NCBI GenBank assembly: GCA_028708585.1
Contig: JAQVYO010000051.1
Coordinates: 1-10,106 of the forward strand
DNA length: 10,106 bases
Reading direction: 5' to 3'
DNA from: Oscillospiraceae bacterium
GTDB taxonomy: Bacteria > Bacillota > Clostridia > Oscillospirales > Oscillospiraceae
Below, piece after piece: positions 1-6,509 of the stretch. Each line of letters opens with the position of its first letter. Position 1 is the first letter of the stretch. The notes under the pieces are model-generated. The model saw only the letters and a program-made list of their open reading frames with translations. It was not told where the DNA came from and ran no database searches. The position numbers and the translations under genes were made by a program.

Positions 1-1503
1 CTGTCCCGTGAAATGGCCACGGTTTATGATGTCTGCGCGGCGCCCACCCAAGGTTTTTTCCTGTCTTGGCCTCGGGGGGGTGCGGATGGAGAAGACTTTC
101 GCCCGTCGTTTCTGGCGGAGCGGATCCTTAGGATTTTCCCTTCCGCTTTGTTCCGGAAAGAGGAGGAACTTAAGGGGCGGCACCGTTTGGCGTCTCCGAT
201 TCCCGCGCTGGATGCCGCCGCTGTCCGCATCGGACGGGGGGGAGGAGAGACGCTTTTATCCTTCTTGGAGCAGTCGGAGGAATTTCTTGCGCCAGCGGCC
301 AGGATCCGCAGGGCCGCCGCTTTGCGGCGGGGCGCCCTGTCGCCCAGTGCCGTGGAGACGCTGTACGGCCGCAAAGTCAGAATGTCCGCCTCCCGAATGG
401 ATGCGTTTCAGTCCTGCCATTTTTTCTATTTTATGCGGTACGGCCTTAGGGCAAAGCCGCGCAAGCAGGCCCGTTTCGACGCACCGGAAATGGGTGCTTT
501 TATTCACTATGTTCTGGAAAAGACGCTGTCCAAGGCGGCAAAATTGGGGGGAGTGGCCCGGGTGAACGGCGACTGGCTGCGGGCTGCTTGCAGGGAAAGC
601 ATGCTGCAGTACGCTCAGGAGGAGCTAGGGGGGCTGGAGAACAAAACAAAGCGGTTCCGTTATTTGTTCCGGCGGCTGTTTCAAACCGTTTTTTTGATTT
701 TGGAAAATGTGGCGGAAGAGCTGCGCGTTTCGGATTTTCAGCCCATTTCCTTTGAACTGGGGTTCGGGGATCCGGGGGACCTGCCGCCGGTGGAGTTGGA
801 GGTGAACGGCTTTACGCTTTCGGTCAGCGGCTTTGTGGACCGGGTGGACGGCTGGGAAAAAGATCAGAAGCTGTATCTCCGGGTGGTGGATTATAAAACG
901 GGCCGCAAAAAATTTGACTTGACGGAAATTTGGAACGGCATGGGGATGCAGCTTTTGCTCTATCTGTTTGCCCTGGGGCAGGAAGGAAAGCTGCTATACG
1001 GGAAAGAGGTCGTTCCCGCAGGAGTTTTATATCTGCCCGCCAGGCGGGTCGTTTTGCAGGGAAGCAGGAAAATGACAAAGGAAGAATACCGCAGGAAGAC
1101 GGACGCCGAACTTTTGCGGCGGGGATTGCTGCTGAACAGCCCGGAGGTGCTCTCCGCTATGGAGCATTGGGAAGAAGGGACCATCCGATTTTTGCCGGTG
1201 AAGGTAAACGCCAAGACCGGTGCCGTCACCGGAGACGCACTGGCCACGGCGGCTCAATTTGAAAAACTGAGCCACCATTTAAACAGGCTGCTGCGGCAGA
1301 TTGCCGGGGAGCTGCAAACAGGAAATGTCAACGCGGATCCTTGGCACAGGGGGAACGGGCAGAGCGCCTGTCTCTTTTGCCCATTTGCCGGCGCCTGTCA
1401 GTTTGATGAGAGCTGCGGGGATAAAAAACGGTATCTGCCCTCTGTGACAAATGCGGAATTTTGGGCCAGGCTGGAGGAGGCCCGGCCGGAAAAACAAGAC
1501 TGA
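1..1503 (+). CDS. addB: ATP-dependent helicase/deoxyribonuclease subunit B, AddB (C-terminal part; 5' end outside window)
   Basis: AddB pairs with AddA in the two-nuclease helicase complex that resects double-strand breaks up to Chi and prepares 3' ends for RecA. The frame is open from base 1, so the gene begins upstream; the ~500 residues here are under half of the usual ~1150. Counting from the Met at 13, the C-terminal PD-(D/E)XK nuclease is visible: His165 in GAFIHYVLEK, Asp276 in GFVDRVD, and Asp293-Tyr-Lys295 in VVDYKTG. The four cysteines of the family's [4Fe-4S] cluster flank it: Cys135 (in FQSCHFFYFMRYG) and Cys453-x2-Cys456-x5-Cys462 near the end. All expected catalytic and cluster residues are present, so the nuclease should be active. 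The stop lies 45 bases before the preferred addA start, as expected for an addBA operon. Family assignment is firm; only the N-terminal helicase-like part cannot be judged. Confidence 0.95.
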   Translation: MSREMATVYDVCAAPTQGFFLSWPRGGADGEDFRPSFLAERILRIFPSALFRKEEELKGRHRLASPIPALDAAAVRIGRGGGETLLSFLEQSEEFLAPAARIRRAAALRRGALSPSAVETLYGRKVRMSASRMDAFQSCHFFYFMRYGLRAKPRKQARFDAPEMGAFIHYVLEKTLSKAAKLGGVARVNGDWLRAACRESMLQYAQEELGGLENKTKRFRYLFRRLFQTVFLILENVAEELRVSDFQPISFELGFGDPGDLPPVELEVNGFTLSVSGFVDRVDGWEKDQKLYLRVVDYKTGRKKFDLTEIWNGMGMQLLLYLFALGQEGKLLYGKEVVPAGVLYLPARRVVLQGSRKMTKEEYRRKTDAELLRRGLLLNSPEVLSAMEHWEEGTIRFLPVKVNAKTGAVTGDALATAAQFEKLSHHLNRLLRQIAGELQTGNVNADPWHRGNGQSACLFCPFAGACQFDESCGDKKRYLPSVTNAEFWARLEEARPEKQD

Positions 1504-1533
1504 AAACGGATGGAAGCATCATGCGGGAAACGC

Positions 1534-1540
1534 AAGGAGG
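1534..1540 (+). promoter_or_regulatory. Ribosome binding site of addA, supports a TTG start
   Basis: AAGGAGG, a full Shine-Dalgarno match, stands 8 bases before the TTG at 1549. The ATG at 1510 has no purine-rich site before it. The site would lie inside the coding region if the ATG at 1510 were used. Confidence 0.7.
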
Positions 1541-1548
1541 AATCGGCT

Positions 1549-4500
1549 TTGGGGTTTCAGCTTACAAAAGACCAGGCGGCCGCGGTATACGACCGGGGCG
1601 GAGGGGTGTTGGTTTCGGCGGCGGCAGGTTCCGGGAAGACCAAGGTGCTGGTGGAGCGGCTGATGTCCTATCTCACCGATGGGGAAGTCCGGAGAAATAT
1701 TGATACCTTTTTGATGATTACCTATACTAAGGCCGCGGCCTCGGAACTGCGGGGCAAAATCGTGGAAGAATTGGGAAAGCTTCTGGCCCGGAATCCGGGA
1801 GACCGGCATCTGCGGCGTCAGTCCGCGCTGGTTTACAAGGCGGAAATTCAAACGGTTCACGGATTTTGCAGCGCGCTGATCCGGGAAAATGCCCATCTTT
1901 TACATGTGGATCCGGATTTTCGGGTGGCGGACGAAGGAGAAAGCGAGGTTTTAAAACGGCAGGCGCTGGATACGGTGATGGAGCGGCGCTATGAGACCCG
2001 GGAGGAAACAGACGGTTTTTTTGCGCTGGTGGATACGCTTTCCGCCGGGCGGGACGATACGCGGCTTTTTGAAATTGTGCTGGATACCGATGCCAAGCTG
2101 CAAAGCCATCCTTATCCCGGAAAATGGCTCCGGGCGCGCCTGGATGAGCTTCGGCTGGATCAAACGGCGGACGCGGGGGAAACGCCATGGGGCCGCTTTC
2201 TGCTGGAGGACGCAAAGCAGCAAACCATCTACTGGAAAAAGGAAATGCAGCGCGCTGTGGATTTGATTTTAGGAGACCCGATAGTTTCCAAAGCGTATTT
2301 TGACAGCTTTGCGGAAACCGTGGCGGCGTTGGACGGCTTTTTGAAGGCGCTGTGTCAGGGCTGGGATCAAGCCGCCGGCTGCGGGTCAATCCCGTTTCCC
2401 AGGCTGGGAAGCGTGCGCAAATTTGAAGACAAAGCGCTGCTGGAACGGGTTAAGGGCGTTCGTACCCGCTGTAAACAGCGGATGGGAAGGGTAACAGGCC
2501 TGTTTGAGGATAAAAGCGATGTGCTGATTTCCGGCCTCCGGGCGGTCCGGCCGGCGATCCAGGCGCTTTTTTCCTTGACGGAGGATTTTGAAGCGGAGTA
2601 TCGGAGAGAAAAAGAAAGGCGGCGTCTTCTGGATTTTGCGGATCTGGAGCACATTGCCGTTTCCGCCCTTCTGGACGAGGAAACCGGCGCCCCCACGCAG
2701 TTGGCAAAGGCGTTGGGGCGGCGCTACACCGAAATTATGGTGGATGAATATCAGGATACCAACGCGGTGCAGGACCTGATCTTTACCGCTCTGTCCCGAA
2801 AAGGGCAGAATCTGTTTTTAGTTGGGGATGTGAAACAGTCTATCTACCGGTTTCGCCTGGCGGATCCTACGATTTTTCTGTGGAAATATCAGAGCTTTCG
2901 GCCTTGCGAAAGCGCGAGGGAGGGGGAGCCGCGGCGCGTTGTCCTGTCGCAGAATTTCCGCTCCCGCCGCGAGGTGCTGGAGGCGGTCAACTTTCTGTTC
3001 CGAAATCTGATGTCGGAGGAATTTGGCGAAATGGACTATACGGAGGAAGATGCGCTCTACCCTGGGGCAGACTATCCGGAAAATGAAAAGGCCCAGGTAG
3101 AGCTGCGGGTGATCGACCTTGCCGCCGGGGAGGAGAATCCGGAAGAGGAAAAGCCGGAGCTTTCCCAGGCGGAAGCCCATTTTGCGGCCGCGCGTATTAA
3201 GAGCCTACTGGAAAGCGGCTTTCCGGTGTTTGACAAGGACACGGGACGGATGCGGCCGGTTTCACCGGGGGATATTGTGATTTTACTAAGAGCTCCCGGC
3301 TCCGTTCTGCATCATTATGTGCGCGCATTGGGAGAGCGGGACATCCCCTGCCAGGCAGAGGGGGGGGAGGACTTCCTTTCCAGCATGGAGGTGTCGGTGG
3401 CCCTTTCCTTTCTATCCCTGCTGGACAATGCAAGGCAGGACATACCGCTGATTTCCGTCCTGCGATCGCCGGTTTTCAGCTTTTCTCCGGATGATTTGGC
3501 GAGTATCCGATCGTTTGTCCCGGAAGGGGATTTTTATGAGGCGTTGGAAGCGGCTGCCAAAACCAGGGAAGACTGCCGCTCCTTTCTGGAAGCCCTTGCA
3601 GCCATGAGGGACCTTGCGCCGGATCTCGGTATGGACCAGCTGATCTGGCAGCTTTATAACCGTCTGAACCTGCTGGGCGTGTTTGGCGCTTTGCCCGGAG
3701 GAGAGCGGCGGCAGTCCAACCTGGTTATGCTCTATGAGCATGCCCGGCGGTTTGAGCGGGCCGGGCACCGGGGACTGTATGATTTTTTACATTACATAGA
3801 CCGGCTTCTGGAAACGGGGAGAGGGCTTGCGCCGCCGCGGGGGCAGACGGCTTTGAATGCGGTGCGCATTATGAGCATCCACAAATCCAAGGGGCTGGAG
3901 TTTCCCGTGGTGCTGCTGGCGGGGCTTGGAAAGCGTTTCAACCGGACGGATCTTGCAAAGCCGATTTTGGTGCATCCGGTTTTGGGCGTGGGGCCAAAAT
4001 TGCTGGACCGGGAGCAGATGGTGGAGTACCCCACCCTGGCAAGGAAAGCGGTGGAGCGGAAGCTGGATTTGGAGCTGCGGGCGGAGGAGCTGCGGCTTTT
4101 GTATGTGGCGATGACCCGAGCCAAAGAAAAGCTGATTTTATGCTGTGCGCTGCCGGACGCCGCTTCCGCCCTGCAAAAGCTGGCGGCGGACAGCCGCTGT
4201 CCCATGGAGCCGCAGGTTTTGGCGGCCGCTCCGTCCATGGCGGGCTGGATTTTGCCTTTGGCCCTGGCCCGCCCCGACGGCGCGCCTCTCCGGGAGGCGG
4301 CAGGCGCTGTGGTGGAGCATCTCGCAGAAGATGCTGGCCTAACTTGGGATGTGCGGGTGGTAGACGGCGGACTCCTGTTCCAGAAAGAGAACGCGTTTCC
4401 TCTCCGCGCTCCTTTTCCGGAGGAAGGAGAGGAAACGGAGAATGATCTGCCCGAGACGCTGTTTTACCGTTATCCCTATGAACCCGCCACGAAGCTGCCC

Positions 4501-5133
4501 TCCAAACTGACCGCCACCGAGCTGAAAGGAAGGGAGCTGGACCGGGAGGCGGCGGAAGAAGCGGTTCCCTTTTCCAAAAGGCATCCATATGAACGGCCCC
4601 GGCTGGCCATGGAGGAGCGGGGGCTTACACCGGCGGAGCGGGGCGTTGCCCTGCATCTTGCCATGCAGCACATCGACTTTGACCAGGTGGGCAGCCTTGA
4701 GGGTGTGGAGCAGGAATTGCGCCGCCTGGCGGAGGAAGGGTTTTTGACGGATCAACAGGCTGAGGCAGTGCCGCCGGAAAAGATTGCGGCGCTGTTTTCT
4801 TCTCCCTTGGGGAAGCTGCTGAAAAACTCGGAGGCTCTCCGGAGGGAGTTTAAGTTTTCCGTTTTGGTCCCGGCGGAAGATTATTTTCCGGAGGTTCAGG
4901 GAGAAACCGTTTTATTGCAAGGGGTGGTGGACTGCTATGCGGAAGAAGCGGACGGCCTCACCGTGGTGGATTTTAAAACGGACCGGGTCTCGCCCGGAGC
5001 GGAAGCGCTTCGGGCCGGGGAGTATCGGGAACAGCTGGAGACCTACGGAAAAGCACTCTATGAGATTACAGGGAAACCGGTTAAAAAGAAAATTTTATAC
5101 TTTTTTCAAACGGACACAGCGGTGGAACTGTAG
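1549..5133 (+). CDS. addA: ATP-dependent helicase/nuclease subunit A, AddA
   Basis: AddA is the UvrD-like 3'-5' helicase motor and second nuclease of the AddAB break-processing complex. From the TTG at 1549 it is 1194 residues, the normal family size. Superfamily 1 motifs occur in order: Walker A AAAGSGKT (Lys30), motif Ia MITYTKAAASELR, TVHGFC, motif II VDEYQDT (Asp399-Glu400), motif III GDVKQSIYRFR (Gln430), motif IV LSQNFRSR, motif V SIHKSKGLEFPVV (His778) and motif VI LLYVAMTRAKEKL (Arg857). The C-terminal RecB-like nuclease has His1036, Asp1128 and Asp1141-Phe-Lys1143 (VVDFKTD), followed by the YREQLETYG helix. The protein is intact. The TTG start is preferred because of the strong upstream AAGGAGG and because AddA proteins usually start only a few residues before the Q-motif-like LTKDQ. 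The alternative is the ATG at 1510, adding 13 residues (MEASCGKRKEESA). It is co-transcribed with addB. Confidence 0.96.
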   Translation: MGFQLTKDQAAAVYDRGGGVLVSAAAGSGKTKVLVERLMSYLTDGEVRRNIDTFLMITYTKAAASELRGKIVEELGKLLARNPGDRHLRRQSALVYKAEIQTVHGFCSALIRENAHLLHVDPDFRVADEGESEVLKRQALDTVMERRYETREETDGFFALVDTLSAGRDDTRLFEIVLDTDAKLQSHPYPGKWLRARLDELRLDQTADAGETPWGRFLLEDAKQQTIYWKKEMQRAVDLILGDPIVSKAYFDSFAETVAALDGFLKALCQGWDQAAGCGSIPFPRLGSVRKFEDKALLERVKGVRTRCKQRMGRVTGLFEDKSDVLISGLRAVRPAIQALFSLTEDFEAEYRREKERRRLLDFADLEHIAVSALLDEETGAPTQLAKALGRRYTEIMVDEYQDTNAVQDLIFTALSRKGQNLFLVGDVKQSIYRFRLADPTIFLWKYQSFRPCESAREGEPRRVVLSQNFRSRREVLEAVNFLFRNLMSEEFGEMDYTEEDALYPGADYPENEKAQVELRVIDLAAGEENPEEEKPELSQAEAHFAAARIKSLLESGFPVFDKDTGRMRPVSPGDIVILLRAPGSVLHHYVRALGERDIPCQAEGGEDFLSSMEVSVALSFLSLLDNARQDIPLISVLRSPVFSFSPDDLASIRSFVPEGDFYEALEAAAKTREDCRSFLEALAAMRDLAPDLGMDQLIWQLYNRLNLLGVFGALPGGERRQSNLVMLYEHARRFERAGHRGLYDFLHYIDRLLETGRGLAPPRGQTALNAVRIMSIHKSKGLEFPVVLLAGLGKRFNRTDLAKPILVHPVLGVGPKLLDREQMVEYPTLARKAVERKLDLELRAEELRLLYVAMTRAKEKLILCCALPDAASALQKLAADSRCPMEPQVLAAAPSMAGWILPLALARPDGAPLREAAGAVVEHLAEDAGLTWDVRVVDGGLLFQKENAFPLRAPFPEEGEETENDLPETLFYRYPYEPATKLPSKLTATELKGRELDREAAEEAVPFSKRHPYERPRLAMEERGLTPAERGVALHLAMQHIDFDQVGSLEGVEQELRRLAEEGFLTDQQAEAVPPEKIAALFSSPLGKLLKNSEALRREFKFSVLVPAEDYFPEVQGETVLLQGVVDCYAEEADGLTVVDFKTDRVSPGAEALRAGEYREQLETYGKALYEITGKPVKKKILYFFQTDTAVEL

Positions 5134-5234
5134 TATAAGAGGACCCGGATCTGCTCTTTGGCCCATGGCTCGGCTGTAAGAAGCCCCTTGTTGAAGCAAC
5201 TGGCGGAAAATGTTCCGGAAAAGGATATAGGACA

Positions 5235-5267
5235 CAAAAAATGCCGGGACAGGTGTTGCATTTTTTG
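5235..5267 (+). terminator. A-tract/T-tract inverted repeat after addA, possible intrinsic terminator overlapping the rpmE -35 box
   Basis: CAAAAAATGC at 5235-5244 and GCATTTTTTG at 5258-5267 form a perfect 10-bp inverted repeat with a 13-base loop. The 3' arm carries six T's, so a rightward transcript could end here about 130 bases after addA. The stem has little GC, so termination may be weak. The 3' arm also overlaps the predicted -35 box of rpmE, so the repeat could instead act at DNA level as an operator. Confidence 0.35.
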
Positions 5268-5284
5268 GCGAGGCGTGCTATCAT
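5256..5284 (+). promoter_or_regulatory. Sigma-A type promoter of rpmE with extended -10
   Basis: TTGCAT (5256-5261), a 17-base spacer, and TATCAT (5279-5284) preceded by TG-C (5276-5278), giving an extended -10 element. Start of transcription is expected near 5291, leaving a leader of about 60 bases before rpmE. The spacing and the extended -10 make this the best promoter on the plus strand of the window. Confidence 0.7.
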
Positions 5285-5300
5285 GTAAGCTGTCACGCCT
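5271..5300. repeat. Perfect 7-bp dyad across the rpmE -10 box and transcription start
   Basis: AGGCGTG (5271-5277) and CACGCCT (5294-5300) are exact inverted copies separated by 16 bases that contain the -10 hexamer and the expected start site. The placement is that of a repressor operator. No known box (for example the Zur consensus) is recognised. Confidence 0.35.
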
Positions 5301-5352
5301 ATGATGACGTTGATGACGTTATAGATTTGATTCGTAAAGAGGTGAACATGCA
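5291..5352 (+). promoter_or_regulatory. Short structured 5' leader of rpmE
   Basis: The predicted leader contains a perfect tandem duplication of TGATGACGT (5302-5310 and 5311-5319). Bases 5299-5324 can fold into a hairpin: CTAT/ATAG at the base, four further pairs including two G-U, an A-A mismatch and one C-G. The same stretch reads as a 7-codon ORF, MMTLMTL, from 5301 to the TAG at 5322, without a ribosome binding site. The rpmE ribosome binding site (GAGGTG, 5339-5344) follows, 8 bases before the ATG. L31 leaders with autoregulatory RNA structures have been proposed in several phyla including Firmicutes; I cannot tell whether this one fits a described motif. Confidence 0.35.
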
Positions 5353-5556
5353 ATGAAGGAAGGAATTCATCCGAAATACCAACAGACCACCATCAGATGC
5401 GCCTGTGGCAACGTGATTGAAACCGGCTCCACCAAGAAGGACATCCGGGTTGAAGTCTGTTCCAAATGTCACCCCTTTTTCACCGGGAAACAGAAAATGG
5501 TGGATACGGGCGGACGGGTCAGCCGCTTTAATAAAAAGTTTGGTCTGGACAAATAG
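5353..5556 (+). CDS. rpmE: 50S ribosomal protein L31 (zinc-binding type)
   Basis: L31 is a small protein at the large-subunit central protuberance that bridges to the small subunit. The 67-residue product has the expected length and opens MKEGIHPKY, as L31 does. It carries the zinc-ribbon ligands Cys16-x-Cys18 and Cys36-x2-Cys39, so this is the cysteine-containing (C+) form, which is zinc-dependent, and not the YtiA-type paralog expressed under zinc shortage. The core [10 protein letters not shown] and the end VSRFNKKFG are conserved family features. The start is set by AAAGAGGTG 8 bases upstream. It is expressed from its own extended -10 promoter and followed within two bases by a strong terminator, making it mostly monocistronic. 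Confidence 0.97.
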   Translation: MKEGIHPKYQQTTIRCACGNVIETGSTKKDIRVEVCSKCHPFFTGKQKMVDTGGRVSRFNKKFGLDK

Positions 5557-5557
5557 G

Positions 5558-5595
5558 AAAACACCCCCGTGCCGGCTTTGGCGCGGGGGTGTTTT
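5558..5595 (+). terminator. Rho-independent terminator of rpmE
   Basis: AAAACACCCCCG (5558-5569) pairs with CGGGGGTGTTTT (5584-5595), extended inward by TGCC/GGCG (one T-G pair) around the loop GGCTTT. The 16-bp stem ends in four T's, and begins two bases after the rpmE stop. The A-run on the 5' side gives it some activity in the other direction too. Confidence 0.92.
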
Positions 5596-5621
5596 AAATT
5601 GCTTGCGAAAGGGGAACTACG

Positions 5622-6287
5622 ATGATTAGAGGCGTGGCGTTTGACATGGACGGCCTGATGTTCGACACGGAGCGGCTTGGCCTGGAGGCTTGGGAACATG
5701 TGGGCCGGGCACAGGGATTTCAGATGCCCCGCGCACTCTGGGTCAGCGTATTCGGTATGAACGGGGAGGACATCCGCAAAACCATTTTGAGCCGTCTGGG
5801 GGAAAATTTTGATTATGATGGGCACTGGAAATCCATCATTGCCTATATCAACCGGCAGGTGGAAAGCGGCGGTACGCCTATGAAGCCGGGGCTGAAAGAG
5901 CTTTTGGACTATCTGAAACGGAACGGATACCGGTTTGCGCTTGCTTCTTCCACGCCCCGCTACCGTGTGGAATATTATTTAAAGCACGCGGGCGTGCTAG
6001 ACGATTTTAAAACCATTGTCTGCGGGGATATGGTAAGGCATGGAAAGCCAGAGCCGGATATCTATCTGGAAGCCACCTATCAGATGGGCTTGCAGCCGGA
6101 AGAATGCATGGCGCTGGAGGATGCCCCCCGGGGAATCTTGTCTGCCTACCGCGCGGGACTTAGGCCGGTTATGATCCCGGATTTAATCGAACCGGATGAA
6201 CAAACCCTATCCCTGCTTTATAAAAAGCTGTCTACGCTTCATGAGGTTATTCCCCTTTTGGAAGCGGATCGGATGGAAAGAAGCTGA
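5622..6287 (+). CDS. HAD superfamily hydrolase, subfamily IA (beta-phosphoglucomutase-like phosphatase)
   Basis: A 221-residue cytosolic haloacid dehalogenase-type enzyme, expected to hydrolyse or transfer a phosphate on a small metabolite via a phospho-aspartate. Motif I is FDMDGLMFDTE, with nucleophile Asp8 and acid/base Asp10. Motif II is in ALASSTPRYRV (Ser109-Thr111), motif III Lys142 in HGKPEPDIY, and motif IV Glu166-Asp167 in ALEDAPRGI. The helical cap lies between residues ~15 and 85. Cap position and the GLMFDTE sequence fit the beta-phosphoglucomutase/GphB-like group, but the substrate cannot be read from the sequence. The ATG is preceded by AAAGGGG at a proper distance. Only 26 bases separate it from the rpmE terminator and no promoter is seen between them, so it probably depends on read-through. 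No functional link to rpmE or hflX is evident. Confidence 0.9.
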   Translation: MIRGVAFDMDGLMFDTERLGLEAWEHVGRAQGFQMPRALWVSVFGMNGEDIRKTILSRLGENFDYDGHWKSIIAYINRQVESGGTPMKPGLKELLDYLKRNGYRFALASSTPRYRVEYYLKHAGVLDDFKTIVCGDMVRHGKPEPDIYLEATYQMGLQPEECMALEDAPRGILSAYRAGLRPVMIPDLIEPDEQTLSLLYKKLSTLHEVIPLLEADRMERS

Positions 6288-6357
6288 AGGGAAAAGGGCT
6301 GTTTGCCTCGGTCCGTCCTGTTGCACGCTGCATTTGGGTTCGCTGGGGTATACTATA

Positions 6358-6393
6358 TGAAAATCGTTTTTTGGCGAACTGTTATGATTTTCA
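6358..6393 (+). repeat. Perfect 8-bp inverted repeat in the hflX leader (first dyad)
   Basis: TGAAAATC (6358-6365) and GATTTTCA (6386-6393) are exact inverted copies with a 20-base loop. It directly follows a possible -10 box (TATACT, 6349-6354) for which I find no properly spaced -35, so promoter and dyad are both tentative. Confidence 0.35.
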
Positions 6394-6408
6394 ATTCTGA
6401 TAGAACGG

Positions 6409-6458
6409 TCATGCGCCGCCGCCCGGGACGGCGCGGCCCTAGAATTTTAGGCGCATGA
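6409..6458 (+). repeat. Compact hairpin in the hflX leader (second dyad), overlapping an Arg-rich mini-ORF
   Basis: TCATGCGCC (6409-6417) and GGCGCATGA (6450-6458) are a perfect 9-bp inverted repeat. Enclosed are GCCGC/GCGGC (6418-6422 with 6433-6437), which can extend to a GGA loop with one bulge, and a weaker CCTA/TAGG stem that competes with the outer one. The element can thus fold as a branched RNA. No T-run follows, so it is not a standard terminator. The 5' arm contains an ATG (6411) and the 3' arm the in-frame TGA (6456). See findings. Confidence 0.45.
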
Positions 6459-6509
6459 AGCGGGACATCTGCTGTATTTAGAATTTTAAAGAATGGAAAG
6501 GACGTCCGG

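Noticed and set aside
1727..2389. 220-codon open frame on the minus strand inside addA
   Set aside because: Pro/Arg/Ser-rich low-complexity translation typical of the shadow of a GC-rich gene; the plus frame encodes clear helicase motifs.
3938..4588. 216-codon minus-strand open frame inside addA
   Set aside because: Shadow frame with Pro/Arg/Ala-rich composition, no ribosome binding site and no family features.
5134..5352. Zur box or riboswitch upstream of rpmE
   Set aside because: Neither the Zur palindrome nor any riboswitch core that I know is present; only the dyads and repeats reported.
6321..6354. Promoter TTGCAC ... TATACT before hflX
   Set aside because: The spacer is 22 bases, too long; other -35 candidates (CTGCAT with 15 bases) are also poor, so no hflX promoter is called.
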